Part shown: one piece after another, positions 1 to 9,761 of the stretch
How positions within the stretch are numbered: the first letter of the stretch is position 1
Layout: each line of letters opens with the position of its first letter
Source of the DNA: RGIG9060 sp045645985
GTDB lineage: Bacteria > Spirochaetota > Spirochaetia > Treponematales > Treponemataceae
Length of the DNA: 64,000 nt
Reading direction: 5' to 3'
Assembly (NCBI GenBank): GCA_045645985.1
Contig: JAZRJV010000003.1
Location: 46,734 to 110,733 of the forward strand
Notes under the pieces: model-generated
What the model was told of the DNA's origin: nothing
The model's input: the letters and a program-made list of their open reading frames with translations, nothing else
Databases searched by the model: none
Position numbers and translations under genes: made by a program

Positions 1-1692
1 TATTTTATTTCTACAACAATTTTAGTTTACTCTTTGATAGCATTGATAAAACAATTTAAGATTTTACCTAAAATAAAATTTTTTACAATGTTTTCATTTT
101 TTGTTTTAATTGGATTATCAGATATTATCGAAGGATTTTATCCAAGTGTTTTAGTAACTTGCTTTGCATCTTCTATTGCTATGGTTTTGATTTATGTGAA
201 TATTCAAAAACCAGAAACCTTTATTGATAATGTTACAGAATGTTTTAATCAAAGTGCCTTTGTAATTATCGCAGATAAAACGATAAGAGAAAATAAAGTT
301 TTTTGTATTGGTGTTGCAATCGAAGATATTTCTTTTTTATCAACTTCGTTATCAATGAAAACTATAAACTCTTTGCTAAGAGATATTGCAAAAGAGTTAA
401 AAAAATGTGGTAAAAATTTAGAATTGTTTTATTTGAATCAAGGACGATTTTGTTTTGTAGGAACAGCTCCTGAATCAGAAAAACCAGAACAAGAAATTAT
501 TATCACTAGAAAATACATTGATTCAATTACAGAAAAAATCATGTCGTTATTTAAGAAAACTTGGAAAAAAGAAAATTTTGAATTTACGCTTTTTGCAAGG
601 ATTGTAACTTTTATTCCAGATGAAATAAAAAATGCAGATTATGTTATTGACACAATAGACACTTTGATAAATTCAAATCAATATAGAAGTAATTATCCAG
701 TTAGTTCTCAAAGAATTGATAACAAAAATAAAAATAGATTTTTTAAACTTGATTCTGTTATAAAAAATAGTTTAAAGCAAAATTTATTATCTGTTTATTA
801 TCAACCAATTTATTCTTGTGCAAAAAAAAGAGTTACAGGTTCTGAAGCTTTGATAAGAATGAAAGATGAAAATGGAAATTTTATTAGCCCAGAAGATTTT
901 ATTCCAGTTGCAGAAAAAAATGGTTGTATCTATCGTATCGGGGAATTTGTTTTTGAATCAGTTTGTAAATTCCTAAAAAAAATCGATGCAGAATTTTACG
1001 GAATAGAAAAAATCGATGTAAATCTTTCTGTAATGCAATGTATGCAAACAAGTATGGCATCAACACTTTTATCTATTGCAGAAATATATAACACTCCATT
1101 GTGTCATATAAATTTTGAAATTACAGAAACTGCGTCTGCTGATTATCCTGAAGTGTTAAAGCAGAATATGCTTAAATTTGCAGAAGCTGGAATTGAACTT
1201 TCTCTTGATGATTACGGTTCAGGTTATGCAAATATGAATTATATGCTTCTTCTTCCATTTAAAATGATTAAAATTGATAAGTATATCGTGTGGGAAGCAT
1301 TTGCAAATCCAAAGGTAAGTTTGGTTTTAGCTGCAACAATCACAATGATTAAATCTCTTGGAATGTCTGTTTTGGCAGAAGGTGTTGAAACAAAAGAGCA
1401 AAAAGAATGGCTTGAAGAACATGGCTGCGATTTTTTGCAAGGATATTATTTTTCTCGTCCTATTCCACAAGAAGAATATTTAGAGTATTTGGAAAATGCA
1501 ATAAATGAAAATCCAGAAAAGTATGCAGATGTTTTTGATTATCGAAAGAAAAAGGATGAAGAAGAAAAAATTAGGGAAGAAAAAAGACTTGAAGAAGAAA
1601 GACAGAAACTTGAAAAGTTGAAAAACGATGGTTTGAAAGTTGAAAAAATTGACGAGGAACATGAGTTAATTGAACTTATAGAAGAAATTTGA
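1..1692 (+). CDS. EAL-domain c-di-GMP phosphodiesterase, 5' end cut by the window
   Basis: The reading frame is open from base 1, so the true start lies outside the window. The visible N-terminus is hydrophobic (membrane segments in about the first 60 residues). It is followed by a divergent GGDEF-like region lacking a recognisable GGDEF motif. The EAL domain occupies roughly residues 255-500. Its catalytic motifs look intact: SEALIR for EAL, DVNLS, FEITET, SLDDYGSGYA, KIDK, LAEGVE and QGYYFSRP. It should hydrolyse c-di-GMP at the inner membrane. The C-terminal ~50 residues are a highly charged Lys/Glu helix, probably coiled coil. Activity is inferred from motifs; the signal sensed is unknown. 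Confidence 0.9.
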   Translation, partial: YFISTTILVYSLIALIKQFKILPKIKFFTMFSFFVLIGLSDIIEGFYPSVLVTCFASSIAMVLIYVNIQKPETFIDNVTECFNQSAFVIIADKTIRENKVFCIGVAIEDISFLSTSLSMKTINSLLRDIAKELKKCGKNLELFYLNQGRFCFVGTAPESEKPEQEIIITRKYIDSITEKIMSLFKKTWKKENFEFTLFARIVTFIPDEIKNADYVIDTIDTLINSNQYRSNYPVSSQRIDNKNKNRFFKLDSVIKNSLKQNLLSVYYQPIYSCAKKRVTGSEALIRMKDENGNFISPEDFIPVAEKNGCIYRIGEFVFESVCKFLKKIDAEFYGIEKIDVNLSVMQCMQTSMASTLLSIAEIYNTPLCHINFEITETASADYPEVLKQNMLKFAEAGIELSLDDYGSGYANMNYMLLLPFKMIKIDKYIVWEAFANPKVSLVLAATITMIKSLGMSVLAEGVETKEQKEWLEEHGCDFLQGYYFSRPIPQEEYLEYLENAINENPEKYADVFDYRKKKDEEEKIREEKRLEEERQKLEKLKNDGLKVEKIDEEHELIELIEEI

Positions 1693-1730
1693 TATTCTTC
1701 TTTTAAATAAATTTTTGGGAGAAAAGTAAG

Positions 1731-2927
1731 ATGGCAAAAATTCAAATGAAAAATGCAATCGCTGAACTTGACGGCGATGAAATGACTAGAGTTCTTTGGG
1801 CTGTTATTAAAGAAAAATTATTAAATCCTTTTGTTGATTTAAAAACAGAATATTACGATTTAGGTTTAAAACAGCGTGATGATTCAAATGATAAAATTAC
1901 TTACGAAGCAGCTGATGCAATCAAAAGATTGGGAGTTGGTGTAAAATGTGCAACAATCACTTCAAACGCTGCTCGTGTAAAAGAATATAACCTAAAACAA
2001 CTTACTCCAAGTCCAAACGGAATTATTCGTTCAGAACTTGACGGAACAGTTTTTAGAAAACCAATTATCGTAAAAAATGTTCAACCTGCAGTAACTTCTT
2101 GGAAAAAGCCAATCATCATGGGTCGTCATGCTTACGGTGATGTTTACAAAAACTGCGAAATCGAAGTAAAAGGAGCTGGAAAAGCTGAATTGGTTTTCAC
2201 TTACGAAGACGGAACAGAAGAACGCAAAACAATTATGCAAATGAAAGGACCTGGAATTTTGCAAGGTATTCATAACACAGAAAAATCAATCGAAAGTTTT
2301 GCTCGCTGTTCATTTAGATATGCTCTTGATGAAAAAGTTTCTGTTTGGTTTGCAACAAAAGATACAATCAGTAAAACTTACGACGGAAAATTCAAAGAAA
2401 TCTTCCAAAGAATTTATGATGAAGAATTTAAATCAGAATTTGAAAAAGCTGGCCTTGAATATTTTTACACATTGATTGATGATGCAGTTGCTCGTGTTAT
2501 GAAATGCGAAGGTAATATCTTGTGGTGCTGTAAAAACTACGACGGTGATGTTATGAGCGACATGGTTGCTTCTGCTTTTGGAAGTCTTTCTATGATGACA
2601 AGTGTTTTGGTTTCTCCAAACGGTGCATTTGAATACGAAGCTGCTCACGGAACTGTACAAAAACACTACTATCGCTACATGAACGGAGAAAAAACTTCTA
2701 CAAACCCAGTTGCCTTGATTTTTGCTTGGACAGGTGCTTTAGCAAAACGCGCTGAACTTGACGAAACTCCAGAACTTCTTGATTTTGCAAAAAAACTAGA
2801 AAAAGCAACTTTGGACACAATCGAAGATGGAATTATGACAGGAGACTTGAAAGCTCTTGCAAATCCTGCTCCAAAAAAAGTTGTAAATTCATGGGAATTT
2901 ATCGACGAAATCGCAAGTCGTTTGTAA
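1731..2927 (+). CDS. icd: NADP-dependent isocitrate dehydrogenase
   Basis: The 398-residue protein oxidatively decarboxylates isocitrate to 2-oxoglutarate and supplies NADPH and the glutamate precursor. It looks like the eukaryote-type (type II) enzyme rather than E. coli Icd. Matching features are the N-terminal AELDGDEMTRVLW, SPNGIIRSELDGTVFR, the GRHAYGDVY segment, and NPVALIFAWTGAL near the C-terminus. A GGGAG ribosome site precedes the ATG. A terminator-like hairpin follows, so it is probably monocistronic or ends the transcript of the upstream gene. With no other TCA genes nearby, a biosynthetic role is inferred. Confidence 0.95.
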   Translation: MAKIQMKNAIAELDGDEMTRVLWAVIKEKLLNPFVDLKTEYYDLGLKQRDDSNDKITYEAADAIKRLGVGVKCATITSNAARVKEYNLKQLTPSPNGIIRSELDGTVFRKPIIVKNVQPAVTSWKKPIIMGRHAYGDVYKNCEIEVKGAGKAELVFTYEDGTEERKTIMQMKGPGILQGIHNTEKSIESFARCSFRYALDEKVSVWFATKDTISKTYDGKFKEIFQRIYDEEFKSEFEKAGLEYFYTLIDDAVARVMKCEGNILWCCKNYDGDVMSDMVASAFGSLSMMTSVLVSPNGAFEYEAAHGTVQKHYYRYMNGEKTSTNPVALIFAWTGALAKRAELDETPELLDFAKKLEKATLDTIEDGIMTGDLKALANPAPKKVVNSWEFIDEIASRL

Positions 2928-2998
2928 AATTGAATGTAAAATTTTGTGAATAATTCTTCTATATAAATAAATATATTTGAAGATACAAATTGAAGGAA

Positions 2999-3036
2999 AC
3001 GGGCAGTTGTGTTTTATAGCTGTCCGTTTTTTTGTT
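2999..3036 (+). terminator. Rho-independent terminator after icd
   Basis: ACGGGCAG (2999-3006) pairs with CTGTCCGT (3020-3027), with one G-U wobble, and runs directly into a T-rich tail (3027-3033). It separates icd from the amino-acid block. Confidence 0.8.
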
Positions 3037-3184
3037 TTTATCGATAAAATATCAATCTTTTTTCTATATAAATAAAATTTTTGCTCTTCCTATAGAATAT
3101 ATTCTTATTTTTTGGTAAAATACCGTGAAAAAATTTATATTTTTGTAAACTTAATAAATTTTATATATATTGGAGAATAATATT

Positions 3185-5680
3185 ATGTTGACACTAAAAT
3201 TCGGTGGAACTTCAATGGGAAGTGCAAGACGCATGTTGGATTCTGCTGCAATCATGATTGGTAGAGCTGAACAAGACAGAATCAGCGTAGTAGTTTCTGC
3301 TGTTGCAGGAATTTCAAACAAACTTCAGGAAAGTATTGATAAGTGTTCAACCGGTGCAAATCCAGAAGAATTTATTTCATTTATCCGAGAAACTCACTCA
3401 AAAATCTGTAGCGATATAGCAGATGAAGTTAAAAATTTTGACTCAAAAACTGCAATGCAAAAGGTAGACCTTGTATTAAAAGAATACGAACGACTTTTAC
3501 AAGCAGTTAGTGCATTCGAAGAATGTCCTCCATCAATTTATTGTCGTCTTATGGGAATGGGCGAATTGATGAGTGCTCCAATTATGGAATCAATTTTGGC
3601 AGCAAAAGGCTACAAAGTTGAACTTATCGATTCAAGAAATATGATTATCACAACAGGGAACCAAGGTGAAGGGGATCCTGATTATCACTTAACTGACGAA
3701 GCTTTCAAACCTTATCGCAAAGGTGAAAAAGCAGCCGATGCTCAAATTTTACTTTTCCCTGGATTTATCTGCGGATGGAAAGCAAATGCCGAAGCTGAAC
3801 CTGTAATGGGACTTTTAGGTCGTAACGGTTCAGACTTTTCTGCTGCTATTGTTGGTGCTTCTTTGCGTTCTTCAAGAGTTGAATTCTGGACAGATGTTGA
3901 CGGAATTTATACAGCTGACCCTCGTATCATTTCTGATGCAATCCTTGTTGACGATATGACTTATGCTGAAGCAATGGAACTTTCATTCTTTGGTTCAAAA
4001 GTTCTTCATCCAAAAACACTTGCTCCTTTGGCTGCTCGTGGAATTGAAGCATGGAGTTTGAACAGCCATAATCCAAGTTCAAGAGGAACAAGAATCGGAA
4101 CAGGTCCATACGAAAATGACAAAGTAGGGCCAGTTAGAGGAATTTCTTGTCTTAAAAATACAGCCATGATTTCAGTTTCTGGTGCAGGAATGAAAGGAAA
4201 GAGCGGAATTGCTGCTCGTATTTTCTCAGCTGTTTCTCGTGCTGGAATTTCAATGCTTCTTATTACTCAATCAAGTTCAGAATATACAATCAGTTTCTGT
4301 ATCAAAAAATCAGATGCTCGTTATGTTTACGATTTGCTTTGCGCTGAATTTGATCTTGAAATTCGCGGAAATTTAATTGATGTTATCGAAGTTCAAGAAA
4401 ACTGTGCTATCGTTTCTATCGTTGGCGACAACATGAAGAAAAAACGCGGAATCGCTGGAACTTTCTTTGATGCTCTTGCAAGTCGTGATATTAACATTCT
4501 TGCTATTGCACAAGGTTCTTCAGAACGCTCAATTTCTGCTGTTATTTCTGCTGATGATGGTGATACAGCTGTAAAAGTTGCTCATATGTTCTTCTTTAAC
4601 ACAGCACAAACAATCGAAGTTTTTGCTTTTGGTGCTGGAACAATCGGTGGTTGTATGCTTGACCAAATTCGCGACCAACAAAAAGACTTACTTGCTCAAG
4701 GAATCGATATTAAAGTTATGGCTATTGCAAATATCGATGGAATGATTATGGATGCAAATGGTCTTGATTTAACAGATTGGCGTGGAGATGTTGCAGAAAA
4801 AGGAAAACTAACAAATCTTGATGAAATTATTCAGTTTGTAAAAGATGAAAAACCTCTAAATCCAATTTTTGTTGACTGTACAGCTTCTTACGATTTACCA
4901 AATCGTTATCTTGATATTTTGGAAGCAGGAATGCATATTGCAACTCCAAATAAAAGAGCAAATTCTATGTCTATGGATTTTTATCATCAGCTTAGAAAAA
5001 CTGCAAACAGAATGCATCGTCGCTTCTTGTACGAAACAAATGTAGGTGCTGGTCTTCCAATTATCGATACTTTGCAAAACTTGTTTAAATCAGGTGATAA
5101 ACTTACAGGATTCTACGGAATTATGTCAGGTTCACTTTCTTATATCTTTGGTCGCTTAGACGAAGGCGTTTCATTCAGTCGTGCTGTTATCGAAGCTCGA
5201 GAAAAACGCTACACAGAACCAGATCCTCGTGATGACTTAGCCGGATTAGATGTTGCTCGTAAAGCATTGATTATTGCTCGTGAAGCAGGAATTTCTTTGG
5301 AACTTGAAGATATTACAATGCACAATGTTTTCCCAGAAGGATTTGATTCAACAGGAACAATCGAAGAATTCCTTAATAAACTTCCACAAGTTGATGAATA
5401 TTTTGCTAAGAAAGTTAGCGACCTTAAAAAACAAGGCAAAGTTCTTAGAATGGCAGCATCAATCGAAGATGGAAAAGTTAGCGTAGGAATGATTGAAGTT
5501 GACGAAAATAATCCATTGTATGGAATCCGAGGTGGAGAAAACGCATTTGTATTCCACACAGCTAGATACACACCAATCCCAATGACAATTCGTGGTTACG
5601 GAGCAGGAGCTGGAGTTACAGCTGCTGGTGTTTTTGGCGATATTCTTAGAACTGTATCTTGGAATCCAGATAAACTTTAA
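3185..5680 (+). CDS. thrA: Bifunctional aspartokinase / homoserine dehydrogenase
   Basis: The protein catalyses the first step (aspartate phosphorylation) and the third step (aspartate semialdehyde to homoserine) of the threonine/methionine branch. The ATG at 3185 is chosen because GGAG at 3172-3175 sits 9 nt upstream and the product starts MLTLKFGGTS like the family; a TTG five codons earlier is unlikely. Domains in order are an aspartokinase domain (KFGGTS near the N-terminus, about residues 1-290), two ACT regulatory domains (about 310-460) and homoserine dehydrogenase (from about 465, FGAGTIGG NAD(P) loop). The 831-residue length matches ThrA/MetL fusions. The ACT domains imply feedback control, probably by threonine. 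It heads a block with the DAHP synthase-PDT fusion and ilvN. Confidence 0.95.
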   Translation: MLTLKFGGTSMGSARRMLDSAAIMIGRAEQDRISVVVSAVAGISNKLQESIDKCSTGANPEEFISFIRETHSKICSDIADEVKNFDSKTAMQKVDLVLKEYERLLQAVSAFEECPPSIYCRLMGMGELMSAPIMESILAAKGYKVELIDSRNMIITTGNQGEGDPDYHLTDEAFKPYRKGEKAADAQILLFPGFICGWKANAEAEPVMGLLGRNGSDFSAAIVGASLRSSRVEFWTDVDGIYTADPRIISDAILVDDMTYAEAMELSFFGSKVLHPKTLAPLAARGIEAWSLNSHNPSSRGTRIGTGPYENDKVGPVRGISCLKNTAMISVSGAGMKGKSGIAARIFSAVSRAGISMLLITQSSSEYTISFCIKKSDARYVYDLLCAEFDLEIRGNLIDVIEVQENCAIVSIVGDNMKKKRGIAGTFFDALASRDINILAIAQGSSERSISAVISADDGDTAVKVAHMFFFNTAQTIEVFAFGAGTIGGCMLDQIRDQQKDLLAQGIDIKVMAIANIDGMIMDANGLDLTDWRGDVAEKGKLTNLDEIIQFVKDEKPLNPIFVDCTASYDLPNRYLDILEAGMHIATPNKRANSMSMDFYHQLRKTANRMHRRFLYETNVGAGLPIIDTLQNLFKSGDKLTGFYGIMSGSLSYIFGRLDEGVSFSRAVIEAREKRYTEPDPRDDLAGLDVARKALIIAREAGISLELEDITMHNVFPEGFDSTGTIEEFLNKLPQVDEYFAKKVSDLKKQGKVLRMAASIEDGKVSVGMIEVDENNPLYGIRGGENAFVFHTARYTPIPMTIRGYGAGAGVTAAGVFGDILRTVSWNPDKL

Positions 5681-5710
5681 TAAAATATTTTATAATTTTA
5701 GGAAATTACA

Positions 5711-7684
5711 ATGGTAATTGTTTTAGAAAAAAATATTTCAGACTCAGACAAAAATGAATTAAAATCTTTTCTTGAAAAAAATAATTTCAAAGTAAATGAA
5801 ATTAATGGAGAAGAAGAAACAATTCTTGGTGCTGTTGGTAAAATGGGAATTGATCCTCGTGAAGTTCAAATTCTTCCTGGTGTTTCAAGAGTAATCCCAA
5901 TTTCTAAACCATACAAGATGGCAAGTAGAGAATACAAAAAAGACAATTCTATTGTAGAAATTCCAAATAATCGTGGACAAATTGTTCGCATTGGTGGTTC
6001 TCGTTTAGTTTCTATTGCTGGTCCTTGTGCAGTTGAAAGTCAAGAACAAATGATGAGCGTTGCAAAAAAAGTTGCTGCAAGTGGTGCGGTTATGCTTCGC
6101 GGTGGCGCTTACAAACCAAGAACAAGTCCTTACGCATTTCAAGGTTTGGCAGAAGAAGGATTGAAATATCTTAAAGAAGCAGGGGACGCTTACGGATTGC
6201 CTGTTGTAACTGAATGTGTTTCTGCTGAACATCTTGATGCAATGATAAAATACAAAATCGACTGTTTGCAAATTGGTGCAAGAAATATGCAGAACTTTGA
6301 ACTTCTAAAAAAAGTTGGAGCTGTAAACATTCCTGTAATTTTGAAACGAGGAATTTCTGCAACAATTGAAGAATGGCTTATGGCTGCTGAATATCTTTTG
6401 TCTTCAGGAGCTGAAAATGTAATTTTGTGTGAACGCGGAATTCGTACTTACGAAAAAGCAACTCGTAACACATTGGACTTGTCAGCAATTCCGATTTTGC
6501 GTTCATTGACTCACCTTCCAATTATCGTTGATCCAAGTCACGCTGTTGGAATTCGAGATAAAGTTCCACCAATGGGATTGGCCGCAGTTTCTGCAGGTGC
6601 TGACGGAATTATTGTTGAAGTTCATTGTAATCCAGAAAAAGCATTTTCTGACGGAGCTCAAACTCTTTATCCAGAACAGTTTGATAAACTTATGCGCGAT
6701 ATTGATGTTCTTGCTCCAGTTGTTGGAAAGGAAACAACTCGCATTAGAAATAATGTTTCTTGTTCTGCTTGTGAAGTTGAACTTCCTAAAAATAAAAAAT
6801 CTGATTCTGTAACTTGTGCTTTCTCTGGAAGTCGTGGTGCTTATGCTGAAATTGCAAGTCAACATTATTTTGATAAACAATGCGAAAGTTTGTCTTGTGC
6901 AAATTTTAGAGAAGTTTTTCAAGCAGTTGTTGATGGTAAAGCCGATTACGGAATGATTCCTATCGAAAATTCTTTGGCAGGTTCTGTTTACGATAACTAT
7001 GATAATTTAATTCGCTTTGCTGATGTTTCAATTTGTGGAAGTATCAAATTAAGAATTGAACATGCTTTGATTGGTGCAAAAAATGTTGATATGGATTCTA
7101 TCAAAACTGTTTATTCTCATCCACAAGGATTTGCACAGTGTTCTGAATTTTTATCAAAACATCCTGATTGGAATTTAATTGAATGTGCTTCAACTTCCGA
7201 AGCTGCTTGTTTGGTTGCTAAAAAAGCAAGTGAAGATTCTGTTGCTATTGCTTCTGAGTTGGCTGCAAGTGTTTCAAAACTTGAAGTTATCAAAACAGGA
7301 ATTGAAGACGACCCAAGAAATTACACAAGATTTATTGTAATCAAAGCAAACAATACTTCTGATTCAGAAAAAATTTCTGTTGTTGCAGATGGTGCAATTG
7401 GAATGAAGTTAGCTTCTGTTGCATTTACAACAAAAAATGAACCAGGTGCTTTGATGAATTGTCTTGGAATTTTTAATAAATCTTCTATGAACTTAACTCG
7501 TCTTGAGTCACGCCCAATTCACGGACAACCTTGGCGATATATGTTCTATGTTGATATTGTTTTGAAAGAAGCAAATTCTGAAAGCAAAGAGATTTCTGAA
7601 GAGTCATTGCGCAAAGTAATTGATGAATTGAAATCTCAAACAGAAGATGTTCGATTATTAGGTATTTATTCTGAAGTAAATTAA
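5711..7684 (+). CDS. DAHP synthase - prephenate dehydratase fusion
   Basis: One 657-residue frame carries two enzymes of aromatic synthesis. Residues ~1-75 form a ferredoxin-like N-terminal domain like that of Thermotoga-type DAHP synthase. About 95-340 is DAHP synthase (SIAGPCAVES, RGGAYKPRTSPYAFQG, VDPSHAVG). From about 370 a prephenate dehydratase domain begins (AFSGSRGAYAE, IPIENSLAGSV). It carries the TRF catalytic motif in DDPRNYTRF, then a C-terminal ACT domain with the ESRP phenylalanine-binding motif. The fusion links entry to the shikimate pathway with the phenylalanine branch, so the ACT domain could control both. No chorismate mutase domain is visible. It lies 30 nt after thrA and 14 nt before ilvN. 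Confidence 0.92.
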   Translation: MVIVLEKNISDSDKNELKSFLEKNNFKVNEINGEEETILGAVGKMGIDPREVQILPGVSRVIPISKPYKMASREYKKDNSIVEIPNNRGQIVRIGGSRLVSIAGPCAVESQEQMMSVAKKVAASGAVMLRGGAYKPRTSPYAFQGLAEEGLKYLKEAGDAYGLPVVTECVSAEHLDAMIKYKIDCLQIGARNMQNFELLKKVGAVNIPVILKRGISATIEEWLMAAEYLLSSGAENVILCERGIRTYEKATRNTLDLSAIPILRSLTHLPIIVDPSHAVGIRDKVPPMGLAAVSAGADGIIVEVHCNPEKAFSDGAQTLYPEQFDKLMRDIDVLAPVVGKETTRIRNNVSCSACEVELPKNKKSDSVTCAFSGSRGAYAEIASQHYFDKQCESLSCANFREVFQAVVDGKADYGMIPIENSLAGSVYDNYDNLIRFADVSICGSIKLRIEHALIGAKNVDMDSIKTVYSHPQGFAQCSEFLSKHPDWNLIECASTSEAACLVAKKASEDSVAIASELAASVSKLEVIKTGIEDDPRNYTRFIVIKANNTSDSEKISVVADGAIGMKLASVAFTTKNEPGALMNCLGIFNKSSMNLTRLESRPIHGQPWRYMFYVDIVLKEANSESKEISEESLRKVIDELKSQTEDVRLLGIYSEVN

Positions 7685-7698
7685 TTTTGAGGTGTAAA

Positions 7699-8196
7699 AT
7701 GAAAAGATATGTGTTATCAGTTCTTGTAGAAAATCATGCTGGTGTTCTTAGTCGTGTTTCAGGTTTGTTCAGTCGTCGTGGATACAACATTGACAGTTTA
7801 ACTGTTGGCGAAACTTTTAATCCTGAACAATCTCGTATGACAATTGTTGTTCGTGGTGATGAATATATTCTTGAACAAATTGAAAAACAACTTTCAAAGT
7901 TAGTTGAAGTTATTTCTATTAAACATTGTGAACTTTCTGAAACTGTTGTAAGAGAAATGGCTTTGATAAAAGTTAATGCAAGTGCAATGAATCGTGTAGG
8001 AGTAATTGAAACTGCAAATATTTTTAGAGCTCACATTGTTGATGTTGGCATGGATTCTGTAATTGTTGAAGTTACGGGAAGCGAAGATAAAATTGCAAGT
8101 TTGATTCGCTTGTTAGAACCTTTTGGAATTTTGGAACTTGTAAGAACTGGTCTTACTGCAATGACTCGCGGTGAACAAGTTTTAGGTGAAGAATAA
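7699..8196 (+). CDS. ilvN: Acetolactate synthase small (regulatory) subunit
   Basis: This is the valine-sensing regulatory subunit of acetohydroxyacid synthase, which works with the catalytic IlvB/IlvI subunit (not in this window). The ATG at 7699 follows a GAGGTG ribosome site; a TTG four codons upstream is disfavoured. The product begins MKRYVLSVLVENHAGVLSRV, the N-terminal ACT domain, with the SRRGYNIDSL motif. The C-terminal domain includes VEVTGSEDKI. The 165-residue length is typical. It ends the thrA - DAHPS/PDT - ilvN block, and a strong terminator follows. Confidence 0.95.
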   Translation: MKRYVLSVLVENHAGVLSRVSGLFSRRGYNIDSLTVGETFNPEQSRMTIVVRGDEYILEQIEKQLSKLVEVISIKHCELSETVVREMALIKVNASAMNRVGVIETANIFRAHIVDVGMDSVIVEVTGSEDKIASLIRLLEPFGILELVRTGLTAMTRGEQVLGEE

Positions 8197-8201
8197 TAAA
8201 A

Positions 8202-8235
8202 AAAGAGTGGAATAAATTTTCCACTCTTTTTTTTG
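8202..8235. terminator. Bidirectional terminator between ilvN and the efflux operon
   Basis: GAGTGG and CCACTC arms flank a 10-nt loop, with A-runs before and T-runs after. It can therefore end the ilvN transcript (+) and the convergent tolC-like transcript (-). A weaker AGCAG/CTGCT hairpin with a T-tract follows at 8261-8290. Confidence 0.8.
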
Positions 8236-8303
8236 TAATAATGAATATCAAAATATTTTAAGCAGGAGATTTTTTTTCTTCTGCTTTTTTTATATCAAAA
8301 TTT

Positions 8304-9761
8304 TTAAAATAAATTTTCGCCACAAATAAATGCTGCTGTTGAACAAGCTCCTGCTAAAGATAATTTATTTTGTATAAGTTCTATCTCGGCTGTAGTTCTA
8401 TCAATCTTTGCTTGAAGTAAATCTTGCTCAGAACCGTAACCAGAATTAAAAAGCTGTTCTTGTTGTTGTATCTTTGAATCTAAAGTTTGAATTTTTAATT
8501 GTTGATATTCAATTTTTGATAAAGCTAAATCAATTATGTTGAATTGCTCTTGAAGTTTTTGCTTTATAGAAAGTTCTGCATCTTCATAATTTATACTTGC
8601 AGTTTCTTCTTTACTTTGATTGCGTTTTATTTCATTTAATTTTTTGCCACCATCCCAAACTGTTGTTTTAAGTGCTAGTGTAAAATTTGTTGTGTAATCA
8701 TCTTGTCTAAACCAATCTTTTTCAACAAAAGGAACTCTTGAACCACCATAACCTAAACTCATTTTTAATGCAAAGTCTGGTTTCCAATAAACTGAAGCTT
8801 GTGCGATTTGAGTTGAGTATTCGCTGATTTGTTTTAAGTTTTCTAAAATTGTAAAAGATTCTTGTGAAGTATCTAATGCTTTTTCTAAAAGTTGATTTCG
8901 GTTGCGTTTTGCAAAATCGTAAAAAATATTTTCGTCAGGTGAAAAATTTATTTCTTCTAAAACTAAGTTTTGATTACCTGTCATTTTTTGAATGCTTAAT
9001 AACAAATTAAAAAATTGTTCTTTAATTTCTTGTTGCAAAATATTTATTTGTTGTGCATTTATTTTTGCTTCTAAAACATCTTGTTCCAAAAGTAACCCAT
9101 TCTTTTTTGCATCTTCAGAAATTTGTACAAGCCTACTTGCATTTTTATTTTGAACTTTTAAAAGATTATCAATTTGCAATAAATAAAATAAGCTGATGAT
9201 TCTTGTGTTAAGTTCAGTTTGTAATTGTTTTTCTTTTGAAGAAATTTGTAATAATTTTACTTCAGAAATTTTTTCGTAAAGTTTGATTGCAGTTTTTAAT
9301 TTTCCCCAAGTGTAAATTGGTTGTGTTACATCAAGTTGAAATGAATAAAATGTATTTTCCATCCCATCGTAAAGTGTAAGATATTGTCCTGTAGAATTTG
9401 GTGAATAAGATTCTGGCCAAGAAATTGAATTTAAAATATCATCAACATTTAAAACGATGCTATCGATTGGCGGATTCAAAAAATAAGTTCCTGAAACAGT
9501 TAAGTCTACAGTTGGACCAAGTCCTGCTTTTGCATTTTTTACATCAATTAAACTTTGTTGATATTCTTGATTTAAAATTTTTAATTCGCTGTTATTATTT
9601 TTTAATTGATTTGATAAATCTTCTAGAGAAAATATTTTTTCAGTTTTTTTGTCGTTAGAATTATTTTCAGAATTTAAATTTGTTGTTGAAGTGTTTTCTT
9701 GACAAAATAAAATTACAGAAAAATTTATTATTAAAAAAATACAAAAAAGTTTTTTTATCAT
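8304..9761 (-). CDS. TolC-family outer membrane efflux protein
   Basis: The 485-residue protein is the outer-membrane channel of the efflux pump encoded upstream. It starts with a signal-like segment (MIKKLFCIFLIINFSVILFC; the Cys could be a lipidation site, though the lipobox is weak). Two long helical repeats with heptad-rich Gln/Leu stretches are typical of OEP/TolC proteins. A beta-strand-like region lies around residues 320-360 (KMSLGYGGSR, TLALKTTVWDGGK). Its start overlaps the lipoprotein gene by 4 nt (ATGA), so it is translationally coupled as the last gene of the RND operon. Confidence 0.88.
   Translation of the reverse strand: MIKKLFCIFLIINFSVILFCQENTSTTNLNSENNSNDKKTEKIFSLEDLSNQLKNNNSELKILNQEYQQSLIDVKNAKAGLGPTVDLTVSGTYFLNPPIDSIVLNVDDILNSISWPESYSPNSTGQYLTLYDGMENTFYSFQLDVTQPIYTWGKLKTAIKLYEKISEVKLLQISSKEKQLQTELNTRIISLFYLLQIDNLLKVQNKNASRLVQISEDAKKNGLLLEQDVLEAKINAQQINILQQEIKEQFFNLLLSIQKMTGNQNLVLEEINFSPDENIFYDFAKRNRNQLLEKALDTSQESFTILENLKQISEYSTQIAQASVYWKPDFALKMSLGYGGSRVPFVEKDWFRQDDYTTNFTLALKTTVWDGGKKLNEIKRNQSKEETASINYEDAELSIKQKLQEQFNIIDLALSKIEYQQLKIQTLDSKIQQQEQLFNSGYGSEQDLLQAKIDRTTAEIELIQNKLSLAGACSTAAFICGENLF

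Noticed and set aside
3037..3184. Threonine attenuator or leader peptide before thrA
   Set aside because: No run of Thr/Ile codons in a short frame and no alternative hairpins were seen in the AT-rich leader.
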